From the NCBI RefSeq assembly GCF_905220365.1, contig NC_061135.1, positions 2,683,501 through 2,747,500 on the forward strand: 64,000 nucleotides of DNA, written 5' to 3'. This DNA comes from Vanessa cardui. Lineage: Eukaryota; Arthropoda; Insecta; Lepidoptera; Nymphalidae. The notes beneath the pieces are model-generated. The model was not told the DNA's origin, did no database searches, and worked only from the letters and a program-made list of their open reading frames with translations. Positions 46,745 through 55,816 of this stretch are shown in pieces. A program made the translations under genes and the position numbers. Position 1 is the first letter of the stretch; each line of letters starts with the position of its first letter.

Positions 46745-48000
46745 CCATGGACATTGGTGCTCTAAGCAATATAAATAATTCCTTAAATTGTTAATTGGTT
46801 CATTGGAGCTAAAATATTTTTCTCATGTCACTGTAGGGATAATGGCTCGGTAATCCTACAGCAAAATAATTGTGCATATACACAACAAAGGAACAGGGTT
46901 TTTACATTTGCTGCCATTCGAATATTAAGTTTTTTATACATGGGAATCAAAGTTATCTGTGGAACCAACTATCGCCGGTGATTTTTCCATATAACACATA
47001 AGATTTGGGAACCTTCGGGAAAAAATGCTACTGATTTTTGAAAACCCAGCAACGCATGTGCAAGCCCCTCGATGTTGCCAATGTCAATGAATGGTGGGAG
47101 CTAATTTTCATCAGATGAGCCTCCTGCTCGTTTGCCAATGAAAAAAAACCCGCATTCGACCAGCATGAAATAAGGTACAATTCTTCTTCTAAAGTATAAA
47201 GAGGTGGAAAATTTAGCCCTACCTATTTACTTCGTAAAATTCTCATTGCGATAAGATGCTGAAACTATTTGTGTAAGGAAATTTGACAAAGATAAGGAGC
47301 TTCTTAAGAACATACCGAGACGGAAATATAATTTTCTCTAACAATTTCCACTGTATTTGGAATATTCTGACTAAAATTCTAGAATTTTGGGAGACTTGTT
47401 AATTCAGATATTAATGTACGGATGTAGGAATTTAAAATAAACGAATGAAACCTTAGCTCTTCTGAAGGTATTAACGGGTCATAATTACGGCTGTGGTGTA
47501 AATTACGGGACGGGACGATTTAATAAATAATATTTTTTCTCTTTCAACTAGTTCTAAAGGATAAACTAAGTTTTATTATATTAGATTTAATATTATTAAT
47601 ATTAAATCAACTTATGCTAAATAGTATATGTATATATTATATCAGCTATCGCATATTATAAAATTGGTAGTAGGCTTGTATATATATGTTACTATTTTCC
47701 GCCCTCAGCCATGTGTAACGGGAGGCTAGACGAGGTCAAGTTCAGATACTTTTTTTGTACTTCTGATCACTTTTACTATTTATCATGATGGCTTTGATAG
47801 TGGAGACGTAAAAATGTAAGAAACAAACATAAAAACAAATTCAATATATAATTCATAATAATAAATTATCCATATAAAACTTAAATAAACTCTTTAGTTT
47901 TAAAACCTTAAATTATTTTAATGCTGTAGAACATGGATGAACATTAAAAAAAAATGTTTGAAATTTGAAGATTTTCTTTCGTTCCTTAAAATATTTAAAG
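46745..48000. other. AT-rich DNA with one repeat scrap
   Basis: 47035-47145 (atgtgcaagcccctcgatg, catcagatgagcctcctgct, cgtttgcc) resembles the end of another lepidopteran SINE-like family. The rest is unassigned. Confidence 0.35.
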
Positions 48001-48150
48001 CCAGCCACCACGGAATGACGACGCATTCCCCGCTTAACGGCCAAGACGAGACACAATTATACGCGTAATCCGTGAGACTCCTGTCCCACTAGATAATACC
48101 ACCCGTGTCACTAAACCCTTGATGATAGGGCCCCGAATAGCCGAGGCACG
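48001..48150. other. GC-rich island, unassigned
   Basis: It contains cgcattccccgcttaacgg, ccgtgagactcctgtcccac and gggccccgaatagccgagg. A minus frame of 72 codons crosses it (VTRVVLSSGTGVSRITRI). It may be part of a dispersed repeat; no proof. Confidence 0.35.
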
Positions 48151-48599
48151 AATAAATTTGCATAAATACATGTATAATCTACTAAGGCAGGTACGAAAAT
48201 AATATTTATCAAAGAATCGCGTTTCACAAATTGTCAAAACTTTTTTTTTCACTTTACGAAATAAGTTATGAATTATGCTTTTTTAAAGTATGTACAAATG
48301 GGTCGTTTGGTCCCGTGAAATCGTTTGAACATAATTTATATTTGGGGTTAATGTTTTACACTTATATGTTTGTATATGCAAGCACTCACTCTGTGGTATA
48401 TTTTTGAGGCGCTTGTGTGTTATGTTACTCGTTAAATATTGAGATCAGTACCAGTTGTAGTTGTATCAGTATAATTGCAAAAAAGGCATAATATTTTAGA
48501 TATGGTTAAGAGAGAACCACTAATGATAAGTCGTTCATGACCTTTTGTCTTGGGTATCTTAAACGAAACACTTAACCCAGTTTGACAAATTACCGTGAA

Positions 48600-48915
48600 T
48601 TGCGATGGCCCCGTGTCAACACAAACTTAAGAAGTTTGTAGGTTCAGCATAAATATATATTTATCCGTTATGTCCCAATCGTTACAATATTAAATTCATG
48701 ATTGAATTTTTATATGCTTAGTTTTTATAATTCATCTCGTGATTGGTGAAGGAAAATATCGTAAGGAACATCGTACCAAATTTTCTATGAAATGTACCTG
48801 AATTCGCCATCCATTGACACATTTTGGCATTGAAGCAGCGTTGTGGAATACGTTTCAAACCTTCTTCCTAAGGAGAGGAGGACTCAGCCCTGTAGTCGGA
48901 AATTTAAGCATTTTT
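48600..48915 (+). mobile_element. SINE-A, strongly degraded
   Basis: The box A region (gcgatggccccgtgtc) is barely visible. The body from ataattcatctcgtgattgg through gcgttgtggaatacgtttc to gtagtcggaaatttaagc is in order. 48972-48989 nearby is an 18-bp exact palindrome (acccattat/ataatgggt). Confidence 0.6.
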
Positions 48916-49354
48916 TTTAACGAAAATGAAAGATGTTCAAGTAAGTTGGTAAATATGTCCAGACAAAAAATACCCATTATATAATGGGTGCTTTTGCACC
49001 AATGTTTCTTAATTTTGACATTATTTAGTCACTGAGATCATTATGTATTCCTTTATATACTTCGACACTTCTGCCTCTTATATTCTTTTTAATATTAAAA
49101 TTTTTGCTTTTAAATTCCTTTGTCTGATAAAATATACGCCAATTATATGCCATACCGTAATGGATTTTTACGATAGGACATAAATATTTAAGCAGAAAAT
49201 AATGTTGTACGAGGATTTTTGCTCGATTTATGAAATAATATGATTTTATTAAAATATTCATATATTTTTGGTGTTATTTATTCTTGTTTAGGCTCATTTC
49301 TGCATTCATTTTGACTCATTACTGTATCACTGCTGATTCATTCATTCACACAGA

Positions 49355-49665
49355 GCTGAGATGGCCCAGTGGTTAGAACGCGTGCATCTTAACCGATGAT
49401 TTCGGGCTCAAACCCGTTCAAGCACCACTATATATATGTGCTTAATTTGTGTTTATAACTCATCTTGTGCTCGACGGTGAAGGAAAACATCGTGAGGAAA
49501 CCTGCATGTGTCTAATTTCATCGAAATTCTGCCACATGTGCATTCCACCAACCCGCATTGGAATAGCGTGGTGGAATATGTTCCAAACCCTCTCCTTAAT
49601 GGGAGTGGAGTACTAGCCCAGCAGTGGGAAATTTACCAGGCTGTTACTTTACTTTACTACTGAAT
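49355..49665 (+). mobile_element. SINE-A1, full length
   Basis: Head gagatggcccagtggttagaac; A1 marks ccactatatatatgtgc and ccctctccttaatggga; tail gttactttactttac. This is a good reference for subfamily A1. Confidence 0.9.
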
Positions 49666-49716
49666 CACTATATTTTAGACATATAACAGTATAAGGTTAG
49701 TATATAATATATAGCT

Positions 49717-50180
49717 TGTTGGGACTTTGTTTAAGCTCACCAGTGTGGGTACAATAGGTAGGTAGCAATATTAACTCAGTATTGTTTATATTCTCAAGGG
49801 ACATAATATCTTAGTTCCTTACTTGGTGGGGCATGTGATATACGGAATTTATATTTCTTACAACGCCTATAGTTGGTGGTTATCATCAGATAGTACCAAT
49901 TGGTAGGCGGATGCATATATTGGCTAGTAAATAAAAATACGGTAACCAGTACAGAAAAACACTTATCGGTAAAATATAATGGTTATTCATACAATGACAT
50001 CATCCCATCATTTTGATAGAACGAACGGCATTTATTTTATAAACACAAGAAACAAAGATAAACTTATAACAACAAGTTATTGACTCAATAAAAGTCAATA
50101 AATCTTTTCTGGAGCGAGGCTATTCGTTTCTATAATAAATTCTTGAGACATTTATAACTTCGCTTATTATTAAAGTTTAA
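49717..50180 (+). repeat. Degraded Repeat-D and LINE-J scrap
   Basis: 49717-49925 has gggactttgtttaagc and ttctcaagggacataatatc. 50090-50180 (agtcaataaatcttttctgg, gtttctataataaattc) resembles the LINE-J RT C-terminal part in plus orientation. Confidence 0.45.
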
Positions 50181-50794
50181 TCTAAATTTAGCAATACTTT
50201 TTCAATCAAACAATTAATTAATTATTATTCGTCGACAATTAAAGAAACTAAAAATGAATTGATAGTATATTTATTACATAGCTATTTTAATTTTTTAGAC
50301 GGTAGTGATGGAGATTTTTGGCCAGTGAAAGCAACTGTTAAAAGATTATTCAAAACTGTTAACTGTACAAAAAATGTGTAATATTCATTTCTTAGGATTT
50401 TGTAAATCAATAATTGTAATGCAAGTATACTTTAATAGTATAATAATTAAGGTCAATATTGCATATCAGCTATACATAGCTTTATAAAATATTTAATATC
50501 AATGAACTTTTGATATTGACACTTACGATAACGAAAAGTGACAAGCTATTTTGATACGTGTATCATGTAAAGCTTGCAATCATTGAAGTCATTGTCGCAA
50601 TCATACTGACGTTTAACGATCGAGTTTGTTCCTGCAGCTATATTTATAATACAACTGGCTGAATATGAAATACTATTAGTAATAATTAATTTTTTCTTCG
50701 CTGGAAAACGCTCTTAAGCGTAAATATACACTTGTCTTAATTGTCAACTGACTGGCATAAATCCAATATTGATGTGATATTTATATTGTTTCAG
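50181..50794. other. Upstream of the dpr coding exons
   Basis: No repeat was recognised. A TTTCAG acceptor at 50789-50794 ends this stretch. A 5' untranslated dpr exon probably lies further upstream but could not be located. Confidence 0.4.
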
Positions 50795-50797
50795 ATT

Positions 50798-50872
50798 ATG
50801 AAGCCCCGTATCGGGCGCAGCCTTGTTCAGGCGATATGTGGTGTGTGGGAGTGTACCTTTTCACTCAGATAG
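50798..50872 (+). promoter_or_regulatory. Upstream ORF overlapping the dpr start
   Basis: Three bases after the acceptor, an ATG starts 24 codons (MKPRIGRSLVQ...) and ends in TAG at 50870-50872, past the main start at 50836. If this exon is the first coding exon, scanning ribosomes meet this ATG first, which could dampen translation. Leaky scanning is equally possible. Confidence 0.35.
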
Positions 50873-50893
50873 TTGTTTGCCAATTCACAACGG
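50836..50893 (+). CDS. dpr20: Dpr-family Ig protein, coding exon 1
   Basis: The exon probably starts at 50795, after a TTTCAG acceptor. The ATG at 50836 begins MWCVGVYLFTQIVVCQFTT, a compact signal peptide. The exon ends one base into codon 20 at the donor CGG|GTACGT. The frame is also open from the acceptor to the ATG, so an upstream start cannot be fully excluded. The signal peptide makes this start the natural choice. A different-frame ATG at 50798 opens a 24-codon reading frame that overlaps this start. Dpr proteins are neuronal cell-surface molecules that bind DIP partners and guide synaptic pairing (family knowledge). Linking this exon to the next ones rests on matching splice phase. 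Confidence 0.6.
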
Positions 50894-51329
50894 GTACGTA
50901 TTTGATCCTTTATTTTAAATGCAAAGAAGTGGTTAAAAAAGAACCACCGGAAATAGTTATTTAACATTCATGAAATTGTTTTCATTTGGCAGATCTTTTT
51001 ATGGCTTTCAAGTTTGAAGTTCCCCACCTATAAACCACCTTTATTAATCATTAATTATATTAAATAATAGTATTTTCGATACAACAATGTGGCTTACGGA
51101 ATTTTGTAATATTTGAAATTTTGTCGAGCCAATTTTCTTTTTGCGGTAGTATATAATAATAACTGTGAGAAAAATTGCTTGTGGCTAAGAGATTCTGAAA
51201 CATACTCCATGGAAACAAAAAGTAGATTAATGATAAAATCTTCCATTAAAACTATATATATAGTAGTTTATACATATGACGTATACCCTCAATAGTTGAT
51301 TGGAAAAATATGTTGTTTAATGTTTACAG

Positions 51330-51691
51330 ATAATCTGACATCCACTACAGAAGAAGACCAGACTGTGACACCATTTTACGCTCTAAGCACAGGAATCGTA
51401 CCAGCGCCAGTAATGCTCCGACTTGGAAACTCAACAATCGACAGCACGAAATCATTCAAAGTACCCCAACCTTCCCAAGAACCAGATACTGGGACACTCA
51501 CCGTTCAGCCGAATGTGGTACCAGATATGGTACCCCACGTTGTATCTGTTAAGAACACTTACTTCGATCATGATAGGAAATATGGTCCAACGTTTGAAGA
51601 TTCTCAGGATGGTAATGTTACCAAGATAACCGTACAGCTCGGCGATGATGCACACCTGAATTGCAGAATAAGTCTCCTCCAAGACAAAACG
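51330..51691 (+). CDS. dpr20: Dpr-family Ig protein, coding exon 2
   Basis: Acceptor TTTACAG|AT and donor ACG|GTAAGT bound 362 bases in the expected frame (residues about 20-140). The first 90 residues are an unstructured Ser/Thr/Pro-rich stretch with N-glycosylation sites (NLT, NST, NVT). The segment KYGPTFED then leads into the first Ig domain: VTKITVQLGDDAHLNCRISL, with the first Ig cysteine near residue 131. The CRISLLQDKT segment just before the splice is what points to dpr20 rather than other Dpr members. That is recall of the family, not a search. Exon 3 completes the domain. A Helitron-like element starts about 20 bp past this donor. Confidence 0.85.
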
Positions 51692-51711
51692 GTAAGTAAA
51701 TGTTATGTATA

Positions 51712-51934
51712 TCTATATATACAATAAAATTAGACTGTCTGTTTGTTATAGTAAAATAAATTCCTTTTACTAAATTCTTATGTATGTATACATTTACGAA
51801 AATAATATTTCATTCAATTTTTCTCTCTCTGTCTGTTTGTTACGGCAAAACTCTGCAACGGCTAGACCAATTTTGATGGGACTTTCACAGTCATATAAAT
51901 GATGTAATAAGGAGTAACTTGAGGTACAGCTAGT
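51712..51934 (+). mobile_element. HEL-1 copy in dpr intron 2
   Basis: It starts tctatatatacaataaaatt. The interior has tctgtctgtttgttacgg, gggactttcacag and aaggagtaacttgagg. The end, gtacagctagt, keeps the CTAGT. It lies 20 bp downstream of the exon 2 splice donor. Confidence 0.6.
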
Positions 51935-51939
51935 CTGTA

Positions 51940-52445
51940 ATAATGGTCATTAATGGCATCTGTCTTGTCGAGAACATCATTCTCGATATGGATATCCTTT
52001 GTGACAAATTACTTCTTTATTGCTGAGAAAACGGCAGTTACAGCAAGGCAGATTCCAAAACAGCATATAATTCGTACGAATCATTTGTATAATAAATCTG
52101 GTCACTCACGATGGCGCGTGCCTATTCGTTAATTTACTGCCGTGCATTAGTTTGCATTGCGCTCGTGTTTAACATATATCTTAGTGTGTCTGAGATGACA
52201 AATGTACAAAAAAAGCAACAAATAGAAATGACTTTTTATTTTCTTAATACACAGCGATAATTTAACGTGAAGGTGCGCGATTTCGCAAACGAACAAATCT
52301 AAGGAAGTTTTGTGAGATATTTTTAAAGGGTAATGCATTCACAACGATTCTCTAAGGAGTTATCCCAACATTGTGATAGGAATATATCTCTCAATATTGT
52401 TTTCGGTTGATGTCTTATTAGCGAAATATTTGTTTTTTAGAAGTT
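51940..52445. other. Intronic DNA, nothing recognised
   Basis: No exon-like or repeat sequence could be assigned. Confidence 0.4.
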
Positions 52446-52449
52446 TTTT

Positions 52450-52856
52450 CTAGCTGATTCCACCACACTGCTCCAATGTAAGTTGATGCATCTACATATA
52501 TCAGAAACTCATCGAAATTAGGCACGTAAAGATTTTCTCACAATGTTTTCCTTCAAACAAGAGATGTATTATAAATACTAATCGAGTAAATGTAACCAGT
52601 GTAACTACAGGCACAAGGGACATAACATCTTAGTTTCCAAGGTTGGTGGCGCATTGACGATGTAAGGAATAGTTAATATTTCTTACAGCGTCATTGTCTA
52701 TGGGTGATGGTGACTACTTACCATCAGGTGGCCCATATGCTCGTCCGCCAACCTACATCATAAAAAAAAATGAAAATTCAGTGATGCCTGGGTTTGAATT
52801 CGCGATCATTGGTTAAGATGCACCTTTTCTAACCAATGGATTATCTCAACTCGTCC
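52450..52856 (-). mobile_element. SINE-A interrupted by Repeat-D
   Basis: The tail-side part, 52450-52591, runs ccaccacactgctccaatg through ttctcacaatgttttccttc. The head-side part, 52775-52856, runs cctgggtttgaattcgcg through tctaaccaatgg. They are two halves of one SINE-A, with Repeat-D between them. Confidence 0.75.
52592..52772 (+). repeat. Repeat-D, truncated, inserted in SINE-A
   Basis: It starts at ccagtgtaactacaggcac and is complete to gctcgtccgccaacctacat and its A-run. It is better preserved than the SINE it interrupts, consistent with being younger. Confidence 0.85.
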
Positions 52857-52859
52857 CTT

Positions 52860-53565
52860 TGGCTTCTCTGAAACATAAAAGTTAAATGATGGGTTGAGAT
52901 TTATCTCGGATCTCGATAAAGTATAAAATATTTTTCATATGGATTTGTGAAAATTTTAATTCAAAACAGAAACATCCAAATATCATCAAAACCAAGCAAG
53001 AACGTTTTCCAAAGCCCTTTGTAATTTTATTGTAACGATTTATTTTATTATTATTACCTTTTATAGACTGGGTTTACTTGGCATATTTCAAAAATTTCAA
53101 AGGTTTAAAATCAGCAGCTCGGCGTGTTAATATGAAACCTTCCATCAACAATTTTCCTAAAACCAAGATAGTCAATAACCACAAACTTACCTTTCATTTC
53201 GTTCAAACAAATTCAATGTTAGTTTTAATTCCTTTTAATACCTCAGAAAATAAGAGTAAAATAAGAAAAGCGAGTAAAAGCTACTGAGTAGTACTACTTG
53301 TACGAAACCAACTCACACTTGACCGGTTTCTTTTGTTCCCACAATAACACGGAGCGGCGAGCTGTGTCTATTTATAAAACAACACTTACTGCTTGACAAA
53401 ATTTCTTTCGTTCGTGTTATTTTGTTTTAATTCATATTTTACAGAGTTAAGAAACAACTGCATCTCAAATTTTAATTATATTTGTTGCTTGTAGCTTAGT
53501 TCACGTTTTGTGGTCTTTTTTTTAGGCTTAAAAAACAATCCATGTCCTGTCTTAGAGTTTTAGCT
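52860..53565. other. Intronic DNA, nothing recognised
   Basis: A 69-codon plus frame (53078-53287) has no domain and no splice pattern fitting the dpr transcript. Confidence 0.4.
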
Positions 53566-53567
53566 AC

Positions 53568-53657
53568 CTCTATAATAAATTTCTTCGAAATCAGTTCAGT
53601 AGTTTGGCCGCGAAAGAGAGACTTTTACTTGCGCATTTATAATATTAGTATAGATTG
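53568..53657 (-). mobile_element. Helitron-like 5' end fragment
   Basis: In reverse it begins ctatactaatattataaat and continues with a gtctctctttcgcggccaaac segment typical of lepidopteran Helitron starts. The 3' part is missing. Confidence 0.45.
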
Positions 53658-53767
53658 TAGAGCAGTCTTGGATTAAAAAAAAAATAATTTGAAATAATCC
53701 GTAGCGTCATAGTTTGACTTCAACCATCATTAATTAGAGTAATTTTTATGACTGAATTTTGACTTAC

Positions 53768-53896
53768 CAAGAAAACTTAGTGAGTAAAGTAACGTACTGA
53801 TGATTAAGGCCTTATCGTCACTTGGTCTAGGATAAGGTGTGGGACTTATCAGCCGTGTTGCGCCAATATGTAGACGAGAATCATACAAGACAACAT
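53768..53896 (-). other. Possible antisense exon, weak
   Basis: A 129-base minus-strand stretch lies between an AATCTGTCAG acceptor and the strong donor CTTG|GTAAGT, with one frame open throughout (DVVLYDSRLHIGATRLISPT...). Base composition is higher in GC than the neighbourhood. No domain is recognised. It could be a piece of a gene nested in the dpr intron or an old repeat. Confidence 0.25.
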
Positions 53897-53928
53897 CTGA
53901 CAGATTTCTTTCAAAGACAAGCACAAAA

Positions 53929-53942
53929 TTAATTTAACGCCT
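53929..53942. repeat. Target-site duplication, left copy
   Basis: ttaatttaacgcct occurs here and again at 57617-57630, directly flanking the palindromic Penelope-like element. Its first four bases also match the end of the element's right arm, so the duplication could be read as 10-14 bp. Confidence 0.8.
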
Positions 53943-53976
53943 AATGTTGTCTTAAATTTTCGCGATTATTACACAT
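53943..53976. other. 34-bp unilateral extension of the element
   Basis: It lies between the left target duplication and the left arm, with no counterpart on the right. It begins aatgttgtcttaaatttt and ends acacat. Penelope-like elements are known for a short extension of about this size next to one terminal repeat (recalled, to be checked). Confidence 0.6.
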
Positions 53977-54031
53977 TTAAATAAAACTAATTATAACGGA
54001 TGAATCGCGTATATTAATTATTTTTAAACAT

Positions 54032-54071
54032 CCCGACGTTTCGAGCACTTTGCAGTGTTCGTGGTCACGGG
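54032..54071 (-). ncRNA. Hammerhead-like motif, left copy
   Basis: Mirror of the motif at 57526-57565; see that entry for the structure. Confidence 0.4.
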
Positions 54072-54124
54072 TAGACTAAGATGACATTTGTCTATTTGAA
54101 GAACAAAGGAAATATTATTAACAA

Positions 54125-55780
54125 CTACCGCCAACGATTTCTCAATTGATATCTTGAGTAACGTTCCGGTTGCACGCAGAAGGCACTAACTGTATCTTTA
54201 GGTCTTGCAGTCTGTTGGATTTGGGATTTTAAATTTTTAATAAGTGGATCCCAGGTGTTAGAAAGTCTCCAACCATCTTCTCTATTGAAGTTCGGATGTT
54301 TTTGAATTTCAATAGCCTCGCGTATCATTCTAGGAATGAATCTGTGTTCTCTAGCGAGGATCTGTGGTTTATCAAATCGGATAAAATGGTTAGGTTTATC
54401 CAGAGCATGTTCACAGACTGCAGACTTAGAAGAACGCCTATTTTTGACATCTCCTATATGTTCCTTGACCCTGGTACCGATGCTTCTCTTTGTTTGGCCT
54501 ATGTAAGATAAACCACACTCACATTCGAGTTTATATACTCCTGCAGTTTGTAAAGGGATATTACTCTTGATAGGTCTCAAGAACTGGCTCACTTTCTGAT
54601 GAGGCTTGTAAATGGTTTTAATCGAAGCTCGCTTCAAGATGTTGCCAATCCTGTCTGTAACTCCTTTCACATATGGTAGAAATGCAGGTTGTCGCTCAAC
54701 TGTGGGTGGCTTGATACGGCTTCTGCGATGCTGGCGAGGCACGGGCAGCTTGTTCTGGTGGAGTGCAAGCTTGACCTGACGTAGCTCGTCCTCTAGGTGT
54801 TCAGCATCGCAGAGATGGTGGGCTCTCTGAAACAAAGATTTGCCAACGGTAGCTAACTGACTAGGGTGGTGGTGCGAGTCACCATTGAGGTATTTGTTTG
54901 TGTGTGTGGGTTTCCTATAAACTGTGTGACTTAATGTATTATCAGGATTCTTGATAATAAGGATGTCAAGGAAAGCTAAAGAATTATTTGCCTCTAATTC
55001 CATAGTAAATTGAATGTTCTTATTTATAGAATTAAGATGTACTAAAAATGCAGATGTCAGATCACTAGGTAATATTGTGAAAGTGTCATCTACGTACCGT
55101 TTATAAAACCTAGGTGTTATTGGTCCGGAGCGAAGAGCCCTCTCCTCCAGGTCTTCCATGAATAAATCGGCGACCACGGGGGATACTGGAGAACCCATGG
55201 CTACCCCGTCGACTTGTACATAGAATTCATCATTCCACAATAAATAACCTGATGTGAGGCAGTGATGTAACAGCTCTGCATATTCAATAGGCATGTTGTG
55301 TGTCTGTAGCTTCCTCTTAACAATTTCGATGCAGTCTTGTATGGGTAAACATGTAAACAATGACTGGACATCAAAACTAACCATTGTCTCGTTGTTGGTT
55401 AATTTAAGGTCTTTGATTTCACCAACAAACTGGTAAGAATCCTTGACATACGCCGCAGTGTGTCCTCGGAGGGGTGATAATATCCTTGCTATGTGTTGAG
55501 CCAATCTATATGTTGGTGTATCGATTTGGCTTACAATAGGACGCAGCGGAGCACCAGTTTTATGGATCTTAGGTAACCCATACAGTTTTGGCGGCTTTGC
55601 ACATGTAGGCACGAGTGATTTTTTGTCCAGATTTAATTTCTCTTGATGTTTTGATATTAACGCGGATGTCTTTTTAAGAATATTATTTGTAGGATCTTTA
55701 TTTACTTTTTTATAAGTTTTAACATCCGATAAAATCGCGGAAATTTTCTGGTTATAATCACACGTATCCATCACAACGGT
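54125..55780 (-). CDS. Penelope-like RT/GIY-YIG protein, left copy, 5'-truncated
   Basis: The frame is open from the arm end at 55780 through 551 codons to the stop at 54125-54127. It is identical in sequence to the right copy but starts 12 codons later, in TVVMD. Reverse transcriptase and GIY-YIG endonuclease motifs are as in the right copy. Upstream, the frame runs on through the antisense of the centre, so no natural start exists. Its first ATG is at 55771 and a GTG at 55774. No stop or frameshift interrupts the remaining coding region, which suggests recent insertion. It would be transcribed opposite to dpr. Confidence 0.9.
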   Translation of the reverse strand, partial: TVVMDTCDYNQKISAILSDVKTYKKVNKDPTNNILKKTSALISKHQEKLNLDKKSLVPTCAKPPKLYGLPKIHKTGAPLRPIVSQIDTPTYRLAQHIARILSPLRGHTAAYVKDSYQFVGEIKDLKLTNNETMVSFDVQSLFTCLPIQDCIEIVKRKLQTHNMPIEYAELLHHCLTSGYLLWNDEFYVQVDGVAMGSPVSPVVADLFMEDLEERALRSGPITPRFYKRYVDDTFTILPSDLTSAFLVHLNSINKNIQFTMELEANNSLAFLDILIIKNPDNTLSHTVYRKPTHTNKYLNGDSHHHPSQLATVGKSLFQRAHHLCDAEHLEDELRQVKLALHQNKLPVPRQHRRSRIKPPTVERQPAFLPYVKGVTDRIGNILKRASIKTIYKPHQKVSQFLRPIKSNIPLQTAGVYKLECECGLSYIGQTKRSIGTRVKEHIGDVKNRRSSKSAVCEHALDKPNHFIRFDKPQILAREHRFIPRMIREAIEIQKHPNFNREDGWRLSNTWDPLIKNLKSQIQQTARPKDTVSAFCVQPERYSRYQLRNRWR

Positions 55781-55816
55781 GACATTACAGTCCTCCGAGC
55801 AGATAAGGGAAACGCG
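55781..55816 (+). other. Asymmetric centre of the palindrome
   Basis: 36 bp not present in the left copy. In the right copy's frame they encode DITVLRADKGNA, part of the conserved N-terminal RT segment that continues as TVVMD. The centre is therefore genuine element sequence and the two copies have different 5' truncation points. Confidence 0.85.

Larger units (their letters stand above)
53977..55780 (-). repeat. Inverted-repeat arm, left
   Basis: 1804 bp, mirror of 55817-57620 (coordinate sum 111597). The two long frames are exact mirrors with identical 549-residue translations, so no indels separate the arms. Confidence 0.95.

Noticed and set aside
51452..51682. 76-codon minus-strand frame over dpr exon 2
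   Set aside because: Antisense shadow of the conserved coding exon. The plus frame carries the Ig motifs and splice sites.
54296..54511. 71-codon plus-strand frame inside the left element arm, and its mirror at 57086-57301
   Set aside because: Antisense shadow of the GIY-YIG coding region. It occurs twice only because the arms are mirrored.
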